A stretch of DNA of 64,000 nt from Xanthomonas phaseoli pv. phaseoli (GCA_022749655.1 CP094243.1:2232001-2296000), one strand, 5' to 3'. Counted from the first letter of the stretch, positions 20,542-32,018 are shown. The notes: generated by a model not told the origin, from the letters alone. Numbers and translations are program-made.

Positions 20542-21048
20542 ATGACCAAGCACACCCACGCCCAAGACCTCGCCTGTACCGCACCGCATCACCACGTCGA
20601 CGACGCCAACGGTTTCGTGCGCGCGGTGGAGCGTGCCTGCAGCGAACGCGGCCTGCGGCTGACGCCGATCCGCGCCAACGTGCTGCGGCTGATCGCCGAC
20701 GCCGGCAAGCCGGTCAAGGCCTACGAACTGCTGGACTGGGTGCGCGAAGGCAAGGGCGTGGGCGCCGACGCCCCGCCCACGGTGTACCGCGCGCTGGATT
20801 TCCTGATGGCCAACGGCTTCGTGCACAAGCTCGAATCGGTCAATGCGTTCGTCGCCTGCCACCACCCCAACAGCGCCCAACACTCGGTGCCGTTCCTGAT
20901 CTGCGATCGCTGCCACGGCGCGGTGGAGCTGGAAGATCGCGACGTGGTGTCGCAACTGGAAGCCCGCGCCAAGGCGCTCGGGTTCCAGCCGCAGGCACAG
21001 ACGCTGGAAGTGCACGGCCTGTGCGCGAAATGCGCAGTGGCCGAGTGA
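20542..21048 (+). CDS. zur: Zinc uptake regulator Zur (Fur family)
   Basis: Fur-family repressor of 168 residues from the ATG at 20542. It has a His-rich N-terminus (HHHVDD), the winged helix [15 protein letters not shown] with [23 protein letters not shown], regulatory metal ligands in [10 protein letters not shown], and two structural CxxC pairs (ICDRC and LCAKC). These fit Zur rather than Fur. As sequenced it is in frame with gltX, but that fusion is an artefact of the second gltX indel. A candidate Zur box lies upstream of the MerC gene at about 46.4 kb. Confidence 0.88.
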   Translation: MTKHTHAQDLACTAPHHHVDDANGFVRAVERACSERGLRLTPIRANVLRLIADAGKPVKAYELLDWVREGKGVGADAPPTVYRALDFLMANGFVHKLESVNAFVACHHPNSAQHSVPFLICDRCHGAVELEDRDVVSQLEARAKALGFQPQAQTLEVHGLCAKCAVAE

Positions 21049-21369
21049 TCAGCGCCTAGGTCGCGCGTACACGCGGCCTGTTCCAAGGCGCTGGTGGCGC
21101 GATGCCCCAGTGGTAGCCTGCTTGCGATGGCAACGTGTTGAAGCGCAATCGCAATACCGTCAATCGCAGCCCCGCTCAATCGCCGCAGCGGCATGCTTGC
21201 GCCGACAATGCAGCATCGCTGCCTGGTCGAGTCATGCGGTGATGACGACGCTGCCTTCTAGCCAGCGGGCGGCGGCGTGGGTTAGACGCCTGAGTGGATT
21301 GCAGGCTTGGCGCCTGTACGCGCACTGCGCGTCGTCGCGCAGTGCAATGCAGTGACCTCGCTAAGGGCG
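21049..21369. other. Gene-free stretch between zur and a TetR gene
   Basis: The two genes converge here. No T-tailed hairpin or small gene is evident. Confidence 0.5.
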
Positions 21370-21990
21370 TTACGCCGCTTTGCCGGCCTTGCCGCCATAC
21401 GCGGCCAGAAACGTCTGCACCGCACGTCGCGTCGCGTCGCGCAGGAACTCGGGCGCGGGGTCCTTGAGTGCGCCAAACAGGCACGGCATCAAGGTTTCCG
21501 ATTCCAGCAAGGCAGCGTACTGGTGGGCGGCAAGCAGCGTGTCTTCGCACTGGAGCAGGCCGCACTCCACCTGTGCCTGCAGGTATTCGGCAAAGCGCTG
21601 GATGCCTTCCTCCTGCCCTGCGCTGAAATACAGCGCGCCGACCGCCGATCTGCCGGATACCCCGATGATGGTCTGCCAACTGGTGATGTTGGGCGGGGCG
21701 CACAGGAACCGCAGCACATCCTCGCCGAAGCGCTGCAGTGCCTCATCGACCGGGCCGCTGCTTTGCGAAAGCGCATGCAGCAACGGATCGAAATAGCGGT
21801 CCGACATGTCCTTGGCAACGGCCACGAACAGCTCTTCCTTTGACGGAAAGTAGCCGTACAGCGTGCGCTTGGAGCCGCCCACGCGGGCGGCGATCTGCGA
21901 CATCGACGCGCCTTCGAAGCCCAGCTCGAGGAAGACCTCGCTGGCTGCCTGGACGATGGTCTCGCGTTTTTCTTCGGTTCTGACCCGCAT
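21370..21990 (-). CDS. TetR-family repressor, probable regulator of the RND pump
   Basis: About 206 residues from the Met at 21990 (MRVRTEEKRETIVQAA); a Met at 22011 is possible. The N-terminal TetR helix-turn-helix is clear: GASMSQIAARVGGSKRTLYGYFPSKEELF. The C-terminal ligand domain is divergent, as expected. It is divergent from the efflux operon that starts at 22119, the standard layout for an AcrR/SmeT-type local repressor. The intergenic gap holds two copies of ATACCGA (22016 and 22064) that may be part of an operator. Confidence 0.85.
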   Translation of the reverse strand: MRVRTEEKRETIVQAASEVFLELGFEGASMSQIAARVGGSKRTLYGYFPSKEELFVAVAKDMSDRYFDPLLHALSQSSGPVDEALQRFGEDVLRFLCAPPNITSWQTIIGVSGRSAVGALYFSAGQEEGIQRFAEYLQAQVECGLLQCEDTLLAAHQYAALLESETLMPCLFGALKDPAPEFLRDATRRAVQTFLAAYGGKAGKAA

Positions 21991-22015
21991 CGGGTTCTCC
22001 CAATAATTCATAAGT

Positions 22016-22070
22016 ATACCGACTGGGCAGGAATGCTTGACGGCTACGGATGCGCTCATTAGGATACCGA
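22016..22070. promoter_or_regulatory. Possible operator region with two ATACCGA copies
   Basis: Direct copies of ATACCGA begin at 22016 and 22064, in the 128-bp gap between the TetR gene and the RND operon. An AT-rich gtttagattt follows the second copy and could include a -10 element. No full palindrome was found. Confidence 0.3.
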
Positions 22071-22118
22071 ACCGTACCGTTTAGATTTAATCATCACACC
22101 TCCGTCGGAGACCTGCCC

Positions 22119-23332
22119 GTGCGTGCCCATGCCTCGTTTCGCCCGTCGTTGCTTGCTGTTGCCGTCGCCGTCACCGCCCTGCTGAGCGCCTGCGGCAGCC
22201 CGCCGGGAGGCCCGCCGCCGCAGGAAGGCACCCCGGAAATGGGTGTGCTGACCGTCAAGCAGCAACCGGTGACCCTGACCACCGAATTGCCGGGGCGCAC
22301 CGTTCCGTACCTGATCTCCGAAATTCGCCCGCAAGTGGGGGCATCATTCAATCGCGCCAGTTCACCGAAGGCGGCGACGTCAAGGCTGGCCAGACCCTGT
22401 ACCAGATCGACCCGGCCCAGTACCGCGCCAGCTATGCCAGCGCGCAGGCGTCGCTGGCCAAGGCCGAGGCGACCCTGCGCACCGCGCAGCTCAAGGCCGA
22501 GCGCTACAAGGAACTGGCGCAGATCAAGGCGATCAGCCAGCAGGAAGGTGACGACACCGATGCCGCGCTAGGTCAGGCCAAGGCCGACGTGGCAGCCGGC
22601 AAGGCCAGCGTGGAGACCGCGCGTATCAACCTGGCGTTTGCCCGGCTCGATGCACCGATCTCCGGACGCATCGGCCGCTCTAGCGTGACCCCGGGTGCGC
22701 TGGTGACCGCCAACCAGGCCACTGCGCTGACCACCATCCAGCAGTTGGACCCGATCTACATCGACGTCACCCAGCCCAGCAGTGCGGTGTTGCGTCTCCG
22801 GCAGGCGATGGCACGCGGCGATCTGGAACAGGCCGGCGACGGCGCGGCCAAGGTGTCGCTGCTGCTGGAAGACGGCAGCACCTACCCGCTGCAGGGGCAC
22901 CTGGCGTTCTCGGACGTGACCGTCGACCAGAACACCGGCTCGATCACCCTGCGCGCAGTGTTCCCCAACCCGAACGCCGAGCTGTTGCCGGGCATGTACG
23001 TGCGCGCGGTGTTGCAGGAAGGCGTCAAGGAGCAGGGCATGCTGGTGCCGCAACAGGCGGTCTCGCGCAACGGCGCCGGTAAACCCACCGCCTTCGTCGT
23101 CGGCGCCGACCACAAGCTGCAGTTGCGCGTGCTGGAAACCGATCGCGCGGTGGGCGACCAGTGGCTGGTGCGCAGCGGCCTGAAGCCCGGCGAGCAGGTG
23201 GTCGTCGAAGGCGCGTCGCGCGCGCGCGATGGCATCGTGGTCAAGACCGTGCCGTGGCAGCCCAAGGCCACGCCCGCCGCCGGCAATGCTGCCGGTCCTG
23301 CTGCCCCGACCGCACCGCGTGCGGCCAACTGA
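22119..23332 (+). CDS. RND efflux periplasmic adaptor lipoprotein (one frameshift as sequenced)
   Basis: Membrane fusion protein linking the inner-membrane pump to the outer-membrane channel. I chose the GTG at 22119 because a cggag ribosome site precedes it and a lipoprotein signal follows ([17 protein letters not shown], lipid Cys in LSAC). The frame breaks in a G run at 22337-22341. One more G joins EIRPQVGG to [20 protein letters not shown], the biotinyl-lipoyl-like domain, and gives about 404 residues. The rest ([21 protein letters not shown]...) matches the AcrA/MexA/SmeA family. Probably a sequencing error. Confidence 0.9.
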
Positions 23333-23349
23333 AGGCGGGATCACACGTC

Positions 23350-26300
23350 ATGGCACGTTTCTTTATCGATCGTCCGATCTTCGCCTGGGTGTTGGCCATC
23401 ATCGTGATGCTGGCCGGCATCCTCTCCATCGCCACCTTGCCGATTGCGCAATATCCCAGCATCGCACCGCCGGCTGTCGCCATCACCGCCAACTACCCGG
23501 GCGCCTCGGCGCAGACGCTGGAAGACACCGTCACCCAGGTCATCGAGCAGAAGATGAAGGGGCTGGATCATCTCAGCTACATGGCGTCCACCAGCGAATC
23601 CAGCGGTGCGGTGACCATCACCCTGACCTTCGAAAACGGCACCGATCCGGACACCGCGCAGGTGCAGGTGCAGAACAAGTTGTCGCTGGCCACGCCGTTG
23701 TTGCCGCAGGAAGTGCAGCAGCAGGGCGTGACGGTGACCAAATCGGCCACCAACTTCCTCAACGTGCTGGCGTTTACGTCCGAAGACGGCAGCATGAGCG
23801 ATTCGGACCTGTCCGATTACGTGGCCGCCAATGTGCAGGAAACCATCAGCCGCGTCGAAGGCGTGGGTGACACCACCTTGTTCGGTTCGCAGTACGCGAT
23901 GCGGGTGTGGATGGACCCCAACAAGCTGAGCAATTTCAACCTCACGCCCGTGGATGTGCGCAACGCGATCCAGGCGCAGAACGCGCAGATTTCCGCCGGC
24001 CAGTTGGGCGCGTTGCCGGCGGTGGCCAACCAGCAGCTCAATGCCACCATCACTGCGCAGACCCGGCTGAAGACCGCCGAGCAATTCGAAAACATCCTGC
24101 TGCGCACCCAGTCCGATGGCGCGCAGGTGCGCTTGCGCGATGTGGCCCGCATCGAGCTGGGCAGCGAAAGCTACAACACGGTGGGCCGTTACAACGGCAA
24201 GCCGGCTGCCGGTCTGGCGATCAAGCTGGCCACCGGTGCCAATGCGCTGGATACGGTGCGCGCGATCGATAAAAGCCTGGAAGAGCAGGAAAAGTTCTTC
24301 CCGCCCGGCATGAAGGTGCAAAAGCCGTACGACACCACCCCGTTCGTGCGCATCTCCATCGAGCAGGTGGTGCACACGCTGGTGGAAGCGGTGGTGCTGG
24401 TGTTCCTGGTGATGTACCTGTTCCTGCAGAACTTCCGTGCCACGTTGATTCCGACCATTGCGGTGCCGGTGGTGCTGCTGGGCACTTTCGGTGTGCTTGC
24501 GGCGTTCGGTTTCACCATCAATACCTTGACCATGTTCGCGATGGTGCTGGCGATCGGTTTGCTGGTGGACGATGCGATCGTGGTGGTGGAAAACGTCGAG
24601 CGCGTGATGAGCGAGGAGCAGTTGTCGCCCAAGGACGCCACGCGTAAATCGATGGACCAGATTTCCGGGGCATTGATCGGCGTGGCGCTGGTGCTGGCGG
24701 CGGTGTTCGTGCCGATGGCGTTTTTCAGCGGATCAACCGGCGTGATCTACCGGCAGTTCTCGATCACGATTGTCTCGGCGATGACCTTGTCGGTACTGGT
24801 GGCGATGATCCTGACCCCGGCCTTGTGCGCCACCTTGCTCAAGCCGGTGCACAAGGGTCATGGCCTGGCCACCACCGGGTTCTTCGGTTGGTTCAACCGC
24901 CTGTTCGATCGCGGCAACACCGGCTACCAGGGCGTGGTTCGGCACATGCTCGGCAAGGGCTGGCGCTACATGCTCGCCTACGCGGCGTTGCTGGCCTTGG
25001 TGGTGTTCGGATTCATGAAGTTGCCGGTGGGATTCCTGCCGGACGAAGACCAGGGCACCTTGTTCGTGCTGGTGCAGTTGCCGCCCGGTGCCACCAATGC
25101 GCGCACCAGCGATGTGCTCAAGCAGGTGGAGCATCATTTCCTGGTCGACCAGAAGGATTCGGTTGCCGGTGTCTTCGCGGTGACCGGTTTCAGTTTTGCC
25201 GGTAGCGGCCAGAACGTGGGCTTTGCCTTCGTCAAGTTGCGGCCGTGGGACGAGCGCACCGGCAAGGGCCAGAGCGTCACCGACGTGGCGGCCAAGGCCG
25301 GGGCATTTTTTGCCGGTATCCGCGATGCCAAGGTGTTTGCGTTCGCACCGCCTGCGGTGTCGGAGTTGGGTAATGCCACCGGCTTCGATCTGATGCTGCA
25401 GGACCGCGCCAATCTGGGTCATGCGGCGTTGATGCAGGCACGTAATCAATTGCTGGCAGAGCTGTCGCAAGACAAGCGCCTGGTGGCGGTGCGCCCCAAT
25501 GGCCAGGAAGACACGCCCGAGTTCAAGCTGGAAATCGACCCGCATAAAGCGCAGGCGATGGGCGTGTCGATCTCCGACATCAACGACACCTTCTCCAGCG
25601 CGTGGGGCAGCACCTACGTCAACGACTTCATCGACAAGGGCCGGGTCAAGAAGGTGATGCTGCAGGCCGATGCGCCATATCGCATGAACCCGCAGGACAT
25701 CGACCACTGGTTCGTGCGCAACAGCGGCGGCACCATGGTGCCGTTCAACGCCTTCGCCACGGCAAGCTGGCAATCCGGGTCGCCGCGGCTGGAGCGTTAC
25801 AACAGCGTGCCGTCGATGGAGATCCTGGGCATGGCGTTGCCGGGTGCGGCCTCCAGCGGCGAGGCAATGCAGATCGTCGAAGCCGCAGCCGCCAAGCTGC
25901 CACCGGGCATCGGTTTCGAGTGGACCGGGTTGTCGCGTCAGGAAAAAGCCTCTTCCGGTCAGACCGGCCTGTTGTACAGCGTCTCGATCCTGATCGTGTT
26001 CCTGTGCCTGGCCGCGTTGTACGAAAGCTGGGCGATTCCATTCTCGGTGATTCTGGTGGTGCCGCTGGGCGTGTTCGGCACACTGCTGGCGGCCATGCTG
26101 ACCTGGAAAATGAACGATGTGTACTTCCAGGTGGGCTTGCTCACCACCATTGGCCTGGCATCGAAGAACGCGATCTTGATCGTGGAGTTCGCAAGGGAAT
26201 TGCACGAGGGCGGCAAGAGCCTGGTGGCCGCAGCACTGGAAGCGGCGCGCATGCGCTTGCGGCCGATCCTGATGACCTCGTTGGCCTTCATCCTCGGCGT

Positions 26301-26493
26301 GGTGCCGCTGGTGTTGACCAGCGGTGCCGGCGCCGGCGCGCAGCACGCGCTGGGCACGGCCGTGATCGGCGGCATGGTCTCCGGCACGGTGCTGGCGATC
26401 CTCTTCGTGCCGTTGTTCTTCGTGCTGGTGTGCGGCCTGTTCCAGCGCCGTGCACAACCTGCCTCGCCCGCACCGCAACCCACAGGACACTGA
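23350..26493 (+). CDS. RND multidrug efflux transporter (HAE1 family)
   Basis: Inner-membrane proton-driven drug pump of 1047 residues, like AcrB/MexB/SmeB. It starts [17 protein letters not shown], the family N-terminus. Helix IV carries the proton-relay Asp pair in [18 protein letters not shown]. Two large periplasmic loops separate helix I from II and helix VII from VIII, and the helices II-VI block begins at about residue 340. It is 17 bp after the adaptor gene, and the channel gene starts one base past its stop. The frame is intact. Substrates cannot be told from sequence. Confidence 0.95.
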   Translation: MARFFIDRPIFAWVLAIIVMLAGILSIATLPIAQYPSIAPPAVAITANYPGASAQTLEDTVTQVIEQKMKGLDHLSYMASTSESSGAVTITLTFENGTDPDTAQVQVQNKLSLATPLLPQEVQQQGVTVTKSATNFLNVLAFTSEDGSMSDSDLSDYVAANVQETISRVEGVGDTTLFGSQYAMRVWMDPNKLSNFNLTPVDVRNAIQAQNAQISAGQLGALPAVANQQLNATITAQTRLKTAEQFENILLRTQSDGAQVRLRDVARIELGSESYNTVGRYNGKPAAGLAIKLATGANALDTVRAIDKSLEEQEKFFPPGMKVQKPYDTTPFVRISIEQVVHTLVEAVVLVFLVMYLFLQNFRATLIPTIAVPVVLLGTFGVLAAFGFTINTLTMFAMVLAIGLLVDDAIVVVENVERVMSEEQLSPKDATRKSMDQISGALIGVALVLAAVFVPMAFFSGSTGVIYRQFSITIVSAMTLSVLVAMILTPALCATLLKPVHKGHGLATTGFFGWFNRLFDRGNTGYQGVVRHMLGKGWRYMLAYAALLALVVFGFMKLPVGFLPDEDQGTLFVLVQLPPGATNARTSDVLKQVEHHFLVDQKDSVAGVFAVTGFSFAGSGQNVGFAFVKLRPWDERTGKGQSVTDVAAKAGAFFAGIRDAKVFAFAPPAVSELGNATGFDLMLQDRANLGHAALMQARNQLLAELSQDKRLVAVRPNGQEDTPEFKLEIDPHKAQAMGVSISDINDTFSSAWGSTYVNDFIDKGRVKKVMLQADAPYRMNPQDIDHWFVRNSGGTMVPFNAFATASWQSGSPRLERYNSVPSMEILGMALPGAASSGEAMQIVEAAAAKLPPGIGFEWTGLSRQEKASSGQTGLLYSVSILIVFLCLAALYESWAIPFSVILVVPLGVFGTLLAAMLTWKMNDVYFQVGLLTTIGLASKNAILIVEFARELHEGGKSLVAAALEAARMRLRPILMTSLAFILGVVPLVLTSGAGAGAQHALGTAVIGGMVSGTVLAILFVPLFFVLVCGLFQRRAQPASPAPQPTGH

Positions 26494-26494
26494 C

Positions 26495-28000
26495 ATGACC
26501 GCGATTCGCATGACTCTTTGCGCGCTTGGCGTGGCCAGCGTGCTTTCCGGTTGCACGCTGATGCCGCGCTACACGCGGCCCGACGCACCGGTGCCCGCGC
26601 AATTTGCCGGCACCGATGTGTCGGCAGCCCCTCCGGCTGCCGCGGCCGATACCGGCAGCACCACCGACACGGCGTACATCGCCGACATCGGCTGGCGTGA
26701 GGTCTTCACCGATCCGGCGCTGCAGCAGGTGATTGCGCTGGCACTGGACAATAATCGCGACCTGCGCGTGGCCGCGCTCAATATCGAGGTCGCCCGCGCG
26801 CAATACCGGGTGGATCGCGCCGCACTGCTGCCCGCCATCGAGGGCACCGGCACCGCCAACAATGCGCGCACGCCCTCGGAGCTTGCCATTCCCGGCCAGC
26901 CGCAGGTGTTCCGCACCTACAGCGCCAACATCGGCATCAGTGCCTATGAGCTGGACCTGTTCGGGCGCGTGCGCAGCCTGAAGGAACAGGCGTTGCAGCA
27001 ATTCCTGGCCACCGCCGAGGCGCGCCGTAGTACGCATATCAGCCTGGTGGCAGAAGTGGCCACCGCCTACCTGACCTTGGCGGCCGACCAGCAGTTGCTG
27101 CAGCTGGCGCAATCCACCCTGACCAGCCAGAGCGACAGTTATCGCCTGCAGCAGCGCAGCTTCGAGCTGGGTGCGGCTTCGCAACTGACCTTGCGCCAGG
27201 CGCAGACCACGGTGGAAACCGCACGCGTGGATGTGGAGCGCTACACCGCGCAGGTGGCGCAGGATCGCAATGCCCTGGTGCTGCTGGTCGGCACGTCGGT
27301 GCCGGTGGAATTGCTGCCACATGCACTGCCCGACAACGCGAGCGTGGAAGGCAATGTGTTGGCCAGCGTGCCGGCCGGCCTGCCATCGCAGTTGCTGCAA
27401 CGTCGCCCGGACATCCTGGAAGCCGAGCGCAACTTGCGTGCGGCCAACGCCAATATCGGTGCGGCGCGGGCAGCGTTCTTCCCCAGCATCAGCCTGACCG
27501 CATCTACCGGTTCGTCCAGCAGCAGCCTGTCCAGGCTGTTCGATGCCGGCACGCGTGCCTGGAGTTTCGTGCCCACGCTGACCTTGCCGATCTTCAATGC
27601 CGGGCGCAATCGCGCCAATCTGGACATGGCCAAGGCCAACCGCGATATCGAAGTGGCGCGCTACGAAAAATCGATCCAGAGCGCGTTCCGCGAGGTTTCC
27701 GACGCGTTGGCGCAGCGCGACACGCTGGGCAGGCAACTGCAGGCCCAGCAAGCGCTGGTGGATGCCACAGCCGATAGCTACAAGCTGTCGCAAGCGCGTT
27801 TCGAACGGGGCATCGACAGCTATCTGCAGGCGCTGGATGCGCAGCGCGCGCTGTACAGCGCGCAGCAGACCTTGATCAACACCCAGCTGTCGCGCTTCAC
27901 CAACCTGGTAACGTTCTACAAGGCCATGGGCGGAGGCTGGCTGCAAACCGCTGCGCCCACTGCCGCCGCGACCCCGCCAGCGGAGCCGTCGCGTGGATGA
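26495..28000 (+). CDS. RND outer-membrane channel lipoprotein (OprM/NodT family)
   Basis: TolC-like exit duct of 501 residues. The start at 26495 leaves one base after the pump stop, so translation is probably coupled. The lipoprotein signal is [15 protein letters not shown], with the lipid Cys in LSGC. Two internally repeated efflux protein domains are visible, with signatures [22 protein letters not shown] and [21 protein letters not shown]. It completes a tripartite pump with the two preceding genes. Confidence 0.94.
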   Translation: MTAIRMTLCALGVASVLSGCTLMPRYTRPDAPVPAQFAGTDVSAAPPAAAADTGSTTDTAYIADIGWREVFTDPALQQVIALALDNNRDLRVAALNIEVARAQYRVDRAALLPAIEGTGTANNARTPSELAIPGQPQVFRTYSANIGISAYELDLFGRVRSLKEQALQQFLATAEARRSTHISLVAEVATAYLTLAADQQLLQLAQSTLTSQSDSYRLQQRSFELGAASQLTLRQAQTTVETARVDVERYTAQVAQDRNALVLLVGTSVPVELLPHALPDNASVEGNVLASVPAGLPSQLLQRRPDILEAERNLRAANANIGAARAAFFPSISLTASTGSSSSSLSRLFDAGTRAWSFVPTLTLPIFNAGRNRANLDMAKANRDIEVARYEKSIQSAFREVSDALAQRDTLGRQLQAQQALVDATADSYKLSQARFERGIDSYLQALDAQRALYSAQQTLINTQLSRFTNLVTFYKAMGGGWLQTAAPTAAATPPAEPSRG

Positions 28001-28673
28001 CGACGCGCCACCCGTTGCGCCCAGGCGTGCGCCACACGACAAGCGTGGCGCCATCCTGGCGGCGGCAGGCGTGCTGTTTCAGCAGCACGGTTTCGACCGG
28101 ACCAGCATGGACACCATCGCCGAGCGCGCGATGGTGTCCAAGGCCACGGTGTATGCGCATTTCGCGTCCAAGGAGGTGCTGTTCCGCACTACCCTGGAAG
28201 CGCTGGCGCAGGCCTCGCCCAATCGCTGGACGGCCTTGCTGGAGCTGCAGGGCCCGTTGGAGCGGCGCCTGGCTGCGGTGGCCGATGCGGTGCTGCGGGT
28301 GTCTGCCAGCAGCATGCGCGATGATGCCGCCTATGGCCTGGTGCGCCCGCCACTGCTGCCTGGCCAGATGCGCGAGGAAATGTGGACGCTGTGCTTCGAG
28401 CGCTACGACACCATGATGCGCACGCTGTTGGCGCGCGAGGTGCAACGCGGCGCATTGGTGATCGACAACGTGCCCGATGCATCGGTGCATTTCTTCGGAT
28501 TGATGACCGGGCGGCCAGCCACCGCTGCCGCGCGCGACGATGCGACAGACGCGCAATCGGTACAGCTGGATGCGTATGTCAGCGGTGCGGTGGCGTTGTT
28601 CCTGCGGGCGTATCGACCGGGCGCGGTGGTGCCGGAGGCTGACGGCCAGCGCGAGGTGCCCAGCGGATTTTAG
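27993..28673 (+). CDS. Second TetR-family regulator at the end of the RND operon
   Basis: 226 residues from a GTG at 27993 that overlaps the channel gene by eight bases, so it is probably the last gene of the operon. The HTH is typical: [29 protein letters not shown]. The C-terminal domain has the AefR/RutR-like layout. A regulator translated with the pump suggests feedback, in addition to the divergent TetR gene at the other end. Confidence 0.82.
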   Translation: MDDDAPPVAPRRAPHDKRGAILAAAGVLFQQHGFDRTSMDTIAERAMVSKATVYAHFASKEVLFRTTLEALAQASPNRWTALLELQGPLERRLAAVADAVLRVSASSMRDDAAYGLVRPPLLPGQMREEMWTLCFERYDTMMRTLLAREVQRGALVIDNVPDASVHFFGLMTGRPATAAARDDATDAQSVQLDAYVSGAVALFLRAYRPGAVVPEADGQREVPSGF

Positions 28674-28764
28674 GCCGCCCGGGGTGCGATGAAGCGTGCG
28701 TGCCCAGGTCATGCCAGTGGACGAGCGCGCTACAGTGCGCAGACTCAAATGAAGGAGCACTGCA

Positions 28765-29235
28765 ATGCATCTGTTCGCGACCGCGATGTCTGTCTCCATG
28801 ATGGCCGCCGTGACACCGGATGAGGCCGCGCAGCCGATCAAGGTGAGCAAGGCGGGCGGGGCGCCGTCGGCAGTGGGGTCGGCCGCGTATTTCACCGGCA
28901 AGGTGCGCATCGACGCACCGTTCCAGGCCGAGGCACCGGCACGCGTCGGCGGCGCCACCGTCACCTTCGAGCCAGGCGCGCGCACCGCATGGCATACCCA
29001 TCCGCTGGGCCAGACGCTGATCGTGACCGCTGGCGCGGGGCGCGTGCAGGAGTGGGGCAAGCCGGCGCAGCAAATTCGCCCGGGCGATATCGTGTGGATT
29101 CCGCCTGGCGTCAAGCATTGGCACGGCGCCAATGCCAACGTGGCGATGACGCATATCGCCATTGCCGAATCGCAGGACGGCGCTCCTGTTACCTGGCTGG
29201 AGCAGGTGAGCGAGGCGCAGTACGCGCAGGAGTAG
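28765..29235 (+). CDS. Cupin-domain protein
   Basis: 156 residues with one cupin barrel. Metal-binding motif 1 is GARTAWHTHPLGQT and motif 2 is GDIVWIPPGVKHWHGA. The family often carries a metal and acts in binding or small redox reactions (COG1917-like). The N-terminus (MHLFATAMSVSMMAAVTPDEA) could be a short signal sequence. It converges with an AraC gene. The role is not known. Confidence 0.8.
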   Translation: MHLFATAMSVSMMAAVTPDEAAQPIKVSKAGGAPSAVGSAAYFTGKVRIDAPFQAEAPARVGGATVTFEPGARTAWHTHPLGQTLIVTAGAGRVQEWGKPAQQIRPGDIVWIPPGVKHWHGANANVAMTHIAIAESQDGAPVTWLEQVSEAQYAQE

Positions 29236-29344
29236 ACGGATGCGGATGCCAATGCTGGCGCGGTGATGGTGCCGCCTTGGCGTAAGCGAACGCTGCGGCG
29301 GGTGGCCGGGGCCGCGGTGCGGCCCGCGCCGAGTACAGCAGCGC

Positions 29345-30253
29345 TTACGCCGCTTCGGTGGCGTCCTGCGCGTTGGCACGCAGCCGTTGCGCATCGCGCG
29401 CAGGCGAGATGCCGAGAATGCGTGCGTAGTCGCGACTGAACTGCGATGCGCTCTCATAGCCAACCCGGAAGCCGGCATCGGCGGCGGTCAGGGCCTCGGC
29501 CACCATCAGGCGGCGTGCTTCGTGCACGCGCAGCTGCGAGCGGTATTCCAGTGGCGTCAGCGTGGTCACCGCCTTGAAGTGCGCATGGAAGGTGGAGCGG
29601 CTCATTGCCGAGAGATCGGCGATCTGCTCGATGCTGAAGCGCTGCGCATAGTGCTCGCGCAACCACACGATGGCCCTGGAGATCTGGTTGAGCCGGCTGT
29701 CGGCGATGGCCATCTGGCGCACCGCCGCATTGGCCGGGTCGGCCATCAGGCGGTACAACAGTTCGCGCACGATCAGTGGAGCGAGCGCGGCAATTTCATG
29801 CGGTTGATCGAGCAGGCGCGCCAGCCGTAGCGCAGCGTCCTGCAACTGCGGCGTGCTGCGATTGAGCAGCAACCCGGCCGATGCCGCATCGCGCTGGGTG
29901 TCCACCAGTTCCGGATGATTGATTGCAAGCTCGCTGAGCACCGCGGTGTCCAGGTCCAGGCAGAAACACAGATACGGTTGCGCGCTGCTGGCTTCGATGA
30001 CCGAGCCGACGATGGGCAGATCCACCGACGCCACCAGGTACATCTGCGGGTGATAGACGTACGCCTGCGCGCCCAGCATTGCCTGCTTGCGGCCTTGCGC
30101 CACCAGGCACAGCATGGGTGTATAGACAGTGGGCATGGCCACTGTCGGCGATGCGCTGCGCATGATCTGCAATCCGGCGATCGGCGTGGAATGCATGCCG
30201 TCGCCAGGCGCATGACGCAGCAATATCGTGCTCAACTCGGTCAGCGAAGACAT
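29345..30253 (-). CDS. AraC-family transcriptional regulator
   Basis: About 302 residues from the Met at 30253 (MSSLTELSTILLRH). The N-terminal half matches the AraC_N ligand domain (PTVYTPMLCLVAQGRKQ...). The C-terminal half has the double HTH: FSIEQIADLSAMSRSTFHAHFKAVTTLTPLEY and ADAGFRVGYESASQFSRDYARI. Such proteins often control neighbouring oxidoreductases, but the target here is not clear; the cupin gene converges with it. Confidence 0.88.
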   Translation of the reverse strand: MSSLTELSTILLRHAPGDGMHSTPIAGLQIMRSASPTVAMPTVYTPMLCLVAQGRKQAMLGAQAYVYHPQMYLVASVDLPIVGSVIEASSAQPYLCFCLDLDTAVLSELAINHPELVDTQRDAASAGLLLNRSTPQLQDAALRLARLLDQPHEIAALAPLIVRELLYRLMADPANAAVRQMAIADSRLNQISRAIVWLREHYAQRFSIEQIADLSAMSRSTFHAHFKAVTTLTPLEYRSQLRVHEARRLMVAEALTAADAGFRVGYESASQFSRDYARILGISPARDAQRLRANAQDATEAA

Positions 30254-30479
30254 GCGAAAACCCGTCGACGATGCAATGCGGCCCAGCCGCGAGGGCGCCG
30301 ATCGTACAAGAGTGCAGGTGGTGTGGGCGGCAAGGTCCATTGCGCGGGTTGTGGGCGTGCGCCCGCCGCAAAGCGCTGCCGCAGTCGTGGCCGCCTTCGC
30401 TCTAACTGCGCGTTGGCCCTGATAGGGCGATCACGGGCCGGCCGTATCATGGCGAGGTCTCTTGCATCCACCTGCTGCC

Positions 30480-30683
30480 ATGCCCGCAAAACGTTCCAGC
30501 TTTCCAACGCCGACCAGCCCTGCCGAGTGGAAGCGGCTCCAAGCCGCTGCCGCCGCCGAATTGGCGCGGCGTACCGCACAGGCGCATCTGCAGATCCTGG
30601 GGCTGTTGCGAACGCACGGACATCTGTTGAGCGATGCGCAGCGGCGTCGCCTGCACACGCGCCTGCTGCGCGGCGGGCGTTGA
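30480..30683 (+). CDS. Small hypothetical protein
   Basis: 67 residues from the ATG at 30480, very rich in Ala, Arg and Leu, probably helical (SPAEWKRLQAAAAAELARRTAQ). It has no membrane segment or known motif. I do not recognise it. It could be a chance frame in GC-rich DNA. Confidence 0.35.
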   Translation: MPAKRSSFPTPTSPAEWKRLQAAAAAELARRTAQAHLQILGLLRTHGHLLSDAQRRRLHTRLLRGGR

Positions 30684-31004
30684 TCTGCCGGAGCGATTGC
30701 CGCAGCGGGTGCGCACGCCGCCGGCCTCGGCGTGCGGACGTGCACGGTCATGCTGACTGCAGGGTCGGCAGCTTGCCAGTCCCGTCATGCGGCCGATCGC
30801 TGCGCGTTCGGGCAGCCAGTCACTCATGCGGTCGGCGCGCGTGGGACGCAGCGTAGAACCCATCGATGCCGTCGTTTCCGACGGTGACTGGCATGCCGCA
30901 GACGACGCCATCCGCCGGCTCGCGGTCGCGGCGCTCGGGTTTCGCTACCGCGCCATCCGCACGGCAAGCGCCGATGCCGGCCGGCCCCATTGCGCGCGGC
31001 GGCG
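30684..31004. other. Gene-free stretch beside the LysR gene
   Basis: No credible gene, RNA or terminator seen. Confidence 0.45.
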
Positions 31005-31918
31005 CTATGTCGACAGCTCCCAAGGCGGCTGCTCGCCCAGCCGCTCCAGCAGGAACTCCACGAACGCACGCACGCGCGGCGGTTGCAGCTGGCGCGCCGG
31101 CATCACTGCGCTGATCTGCGAGGTGGGCGGGGGTAGTCGCGCATCACTTCGACCAGGCGGCCGCTGCGCAATTCGTCGGCGATGTGCCAATACGAATGCA
31201 CCGCGATGCCCTGGCCGGCCACCACGGCGTCGCGTATCAGCTCGCCGAAGTTGCTTTCGAAGCGGCTCTGCATGCGCACGCGCACCAGCCCACCGTCTGG
31301 CGTTTGCAGTGTCCACACATCCTGGCGGCCGTCACGGCCCATCAGCAACACGCCGGCGTGCTGTGCAAGTTCGTCCGGCGTGCGTGGCGTGCCGTGACGC
31401 TGCAGGTAGGCGGGCGAGGCCGCCAGGGTTCGGCGGTTGTCGGCAATCCGCCGGGCCACCAGCCCGGAGTCCTCCAGTGGTCCGATCCGGATCGCCAGAT
31501 CGAAACCCTGTTTGACCAGGTCCACCAAGTCGTCGCTCAGGTGCGCGCTGATGCGCAGGCGCGGATGGCGGGCCTGGAATTCCGGCAGCAGCGGCGACAC
31601 GTATTGTCGCCCGAATGAGGCGGACAGGGTCATGCGCAGCACGCCACCCACATCGTGTGCGCTTTCGCGCAGGTCCTCGGCCAGTGCGTCCAGGTCTTCC
31701 ACCAGCACGCGGCCGCGTTCGGCCAGCCGCTGGCCTTCGGCAGTGGGATGCAGGCGGCGCGTGGTCCGGTGCAGCAGGCGCACGCCCAGCTCGCGTTCCA
31801 GGCGCTTGAGACGCTGGCTGGCGACCGCCACCGACAGATCCAGGCTGCGCGCGCCTGCGGTGATCGAGCCCAGGTCGAGCACGCGCAGGAACAGGGCAAT
31901 GTCGCCAAGACGGTCCAT
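31005..31918 (-). CDS. LysR-family transcriptional regulator (one frameshift as sequenced)
   Basis: From the Met at 31918 the HTH reads MDRLGDIALFLRVLDLGSITAGARSLDLSVAVASQRLKRLERELG, followed by a LysR substrate-binding domain. The frame breaks in a G5 run at 31129-31133: VEVMRDYP should continue with PPTSQISAVMPARQ. With one base restored the protein has about 304 residues, the usual length. It is divergent from an MFS exporter gene 100 bp away, so it probably controls it. Confidence 0.87.
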
Positions 31919-32018
31919 GCGATTGTCAATGATTGATTGAAAGTGAATCAGGATAGCAGGGGTTTTTGCAAGTAAACGCAGCGCGCAGGCTGTGCGCAGT
32001 CTCCCTTGGCCCATGCCC

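Noticed and set aside
18826..21048. Single long protein joining part of gltX to zur
   Set aside because: The join depends on one missing base; both proteins have normal separate ends when it is restored.
26288..28054. Long minus-strand frame opposite the RND channel gene
   Set aside because: It is antisense to a well-supported gene and lacks recognisable domains.
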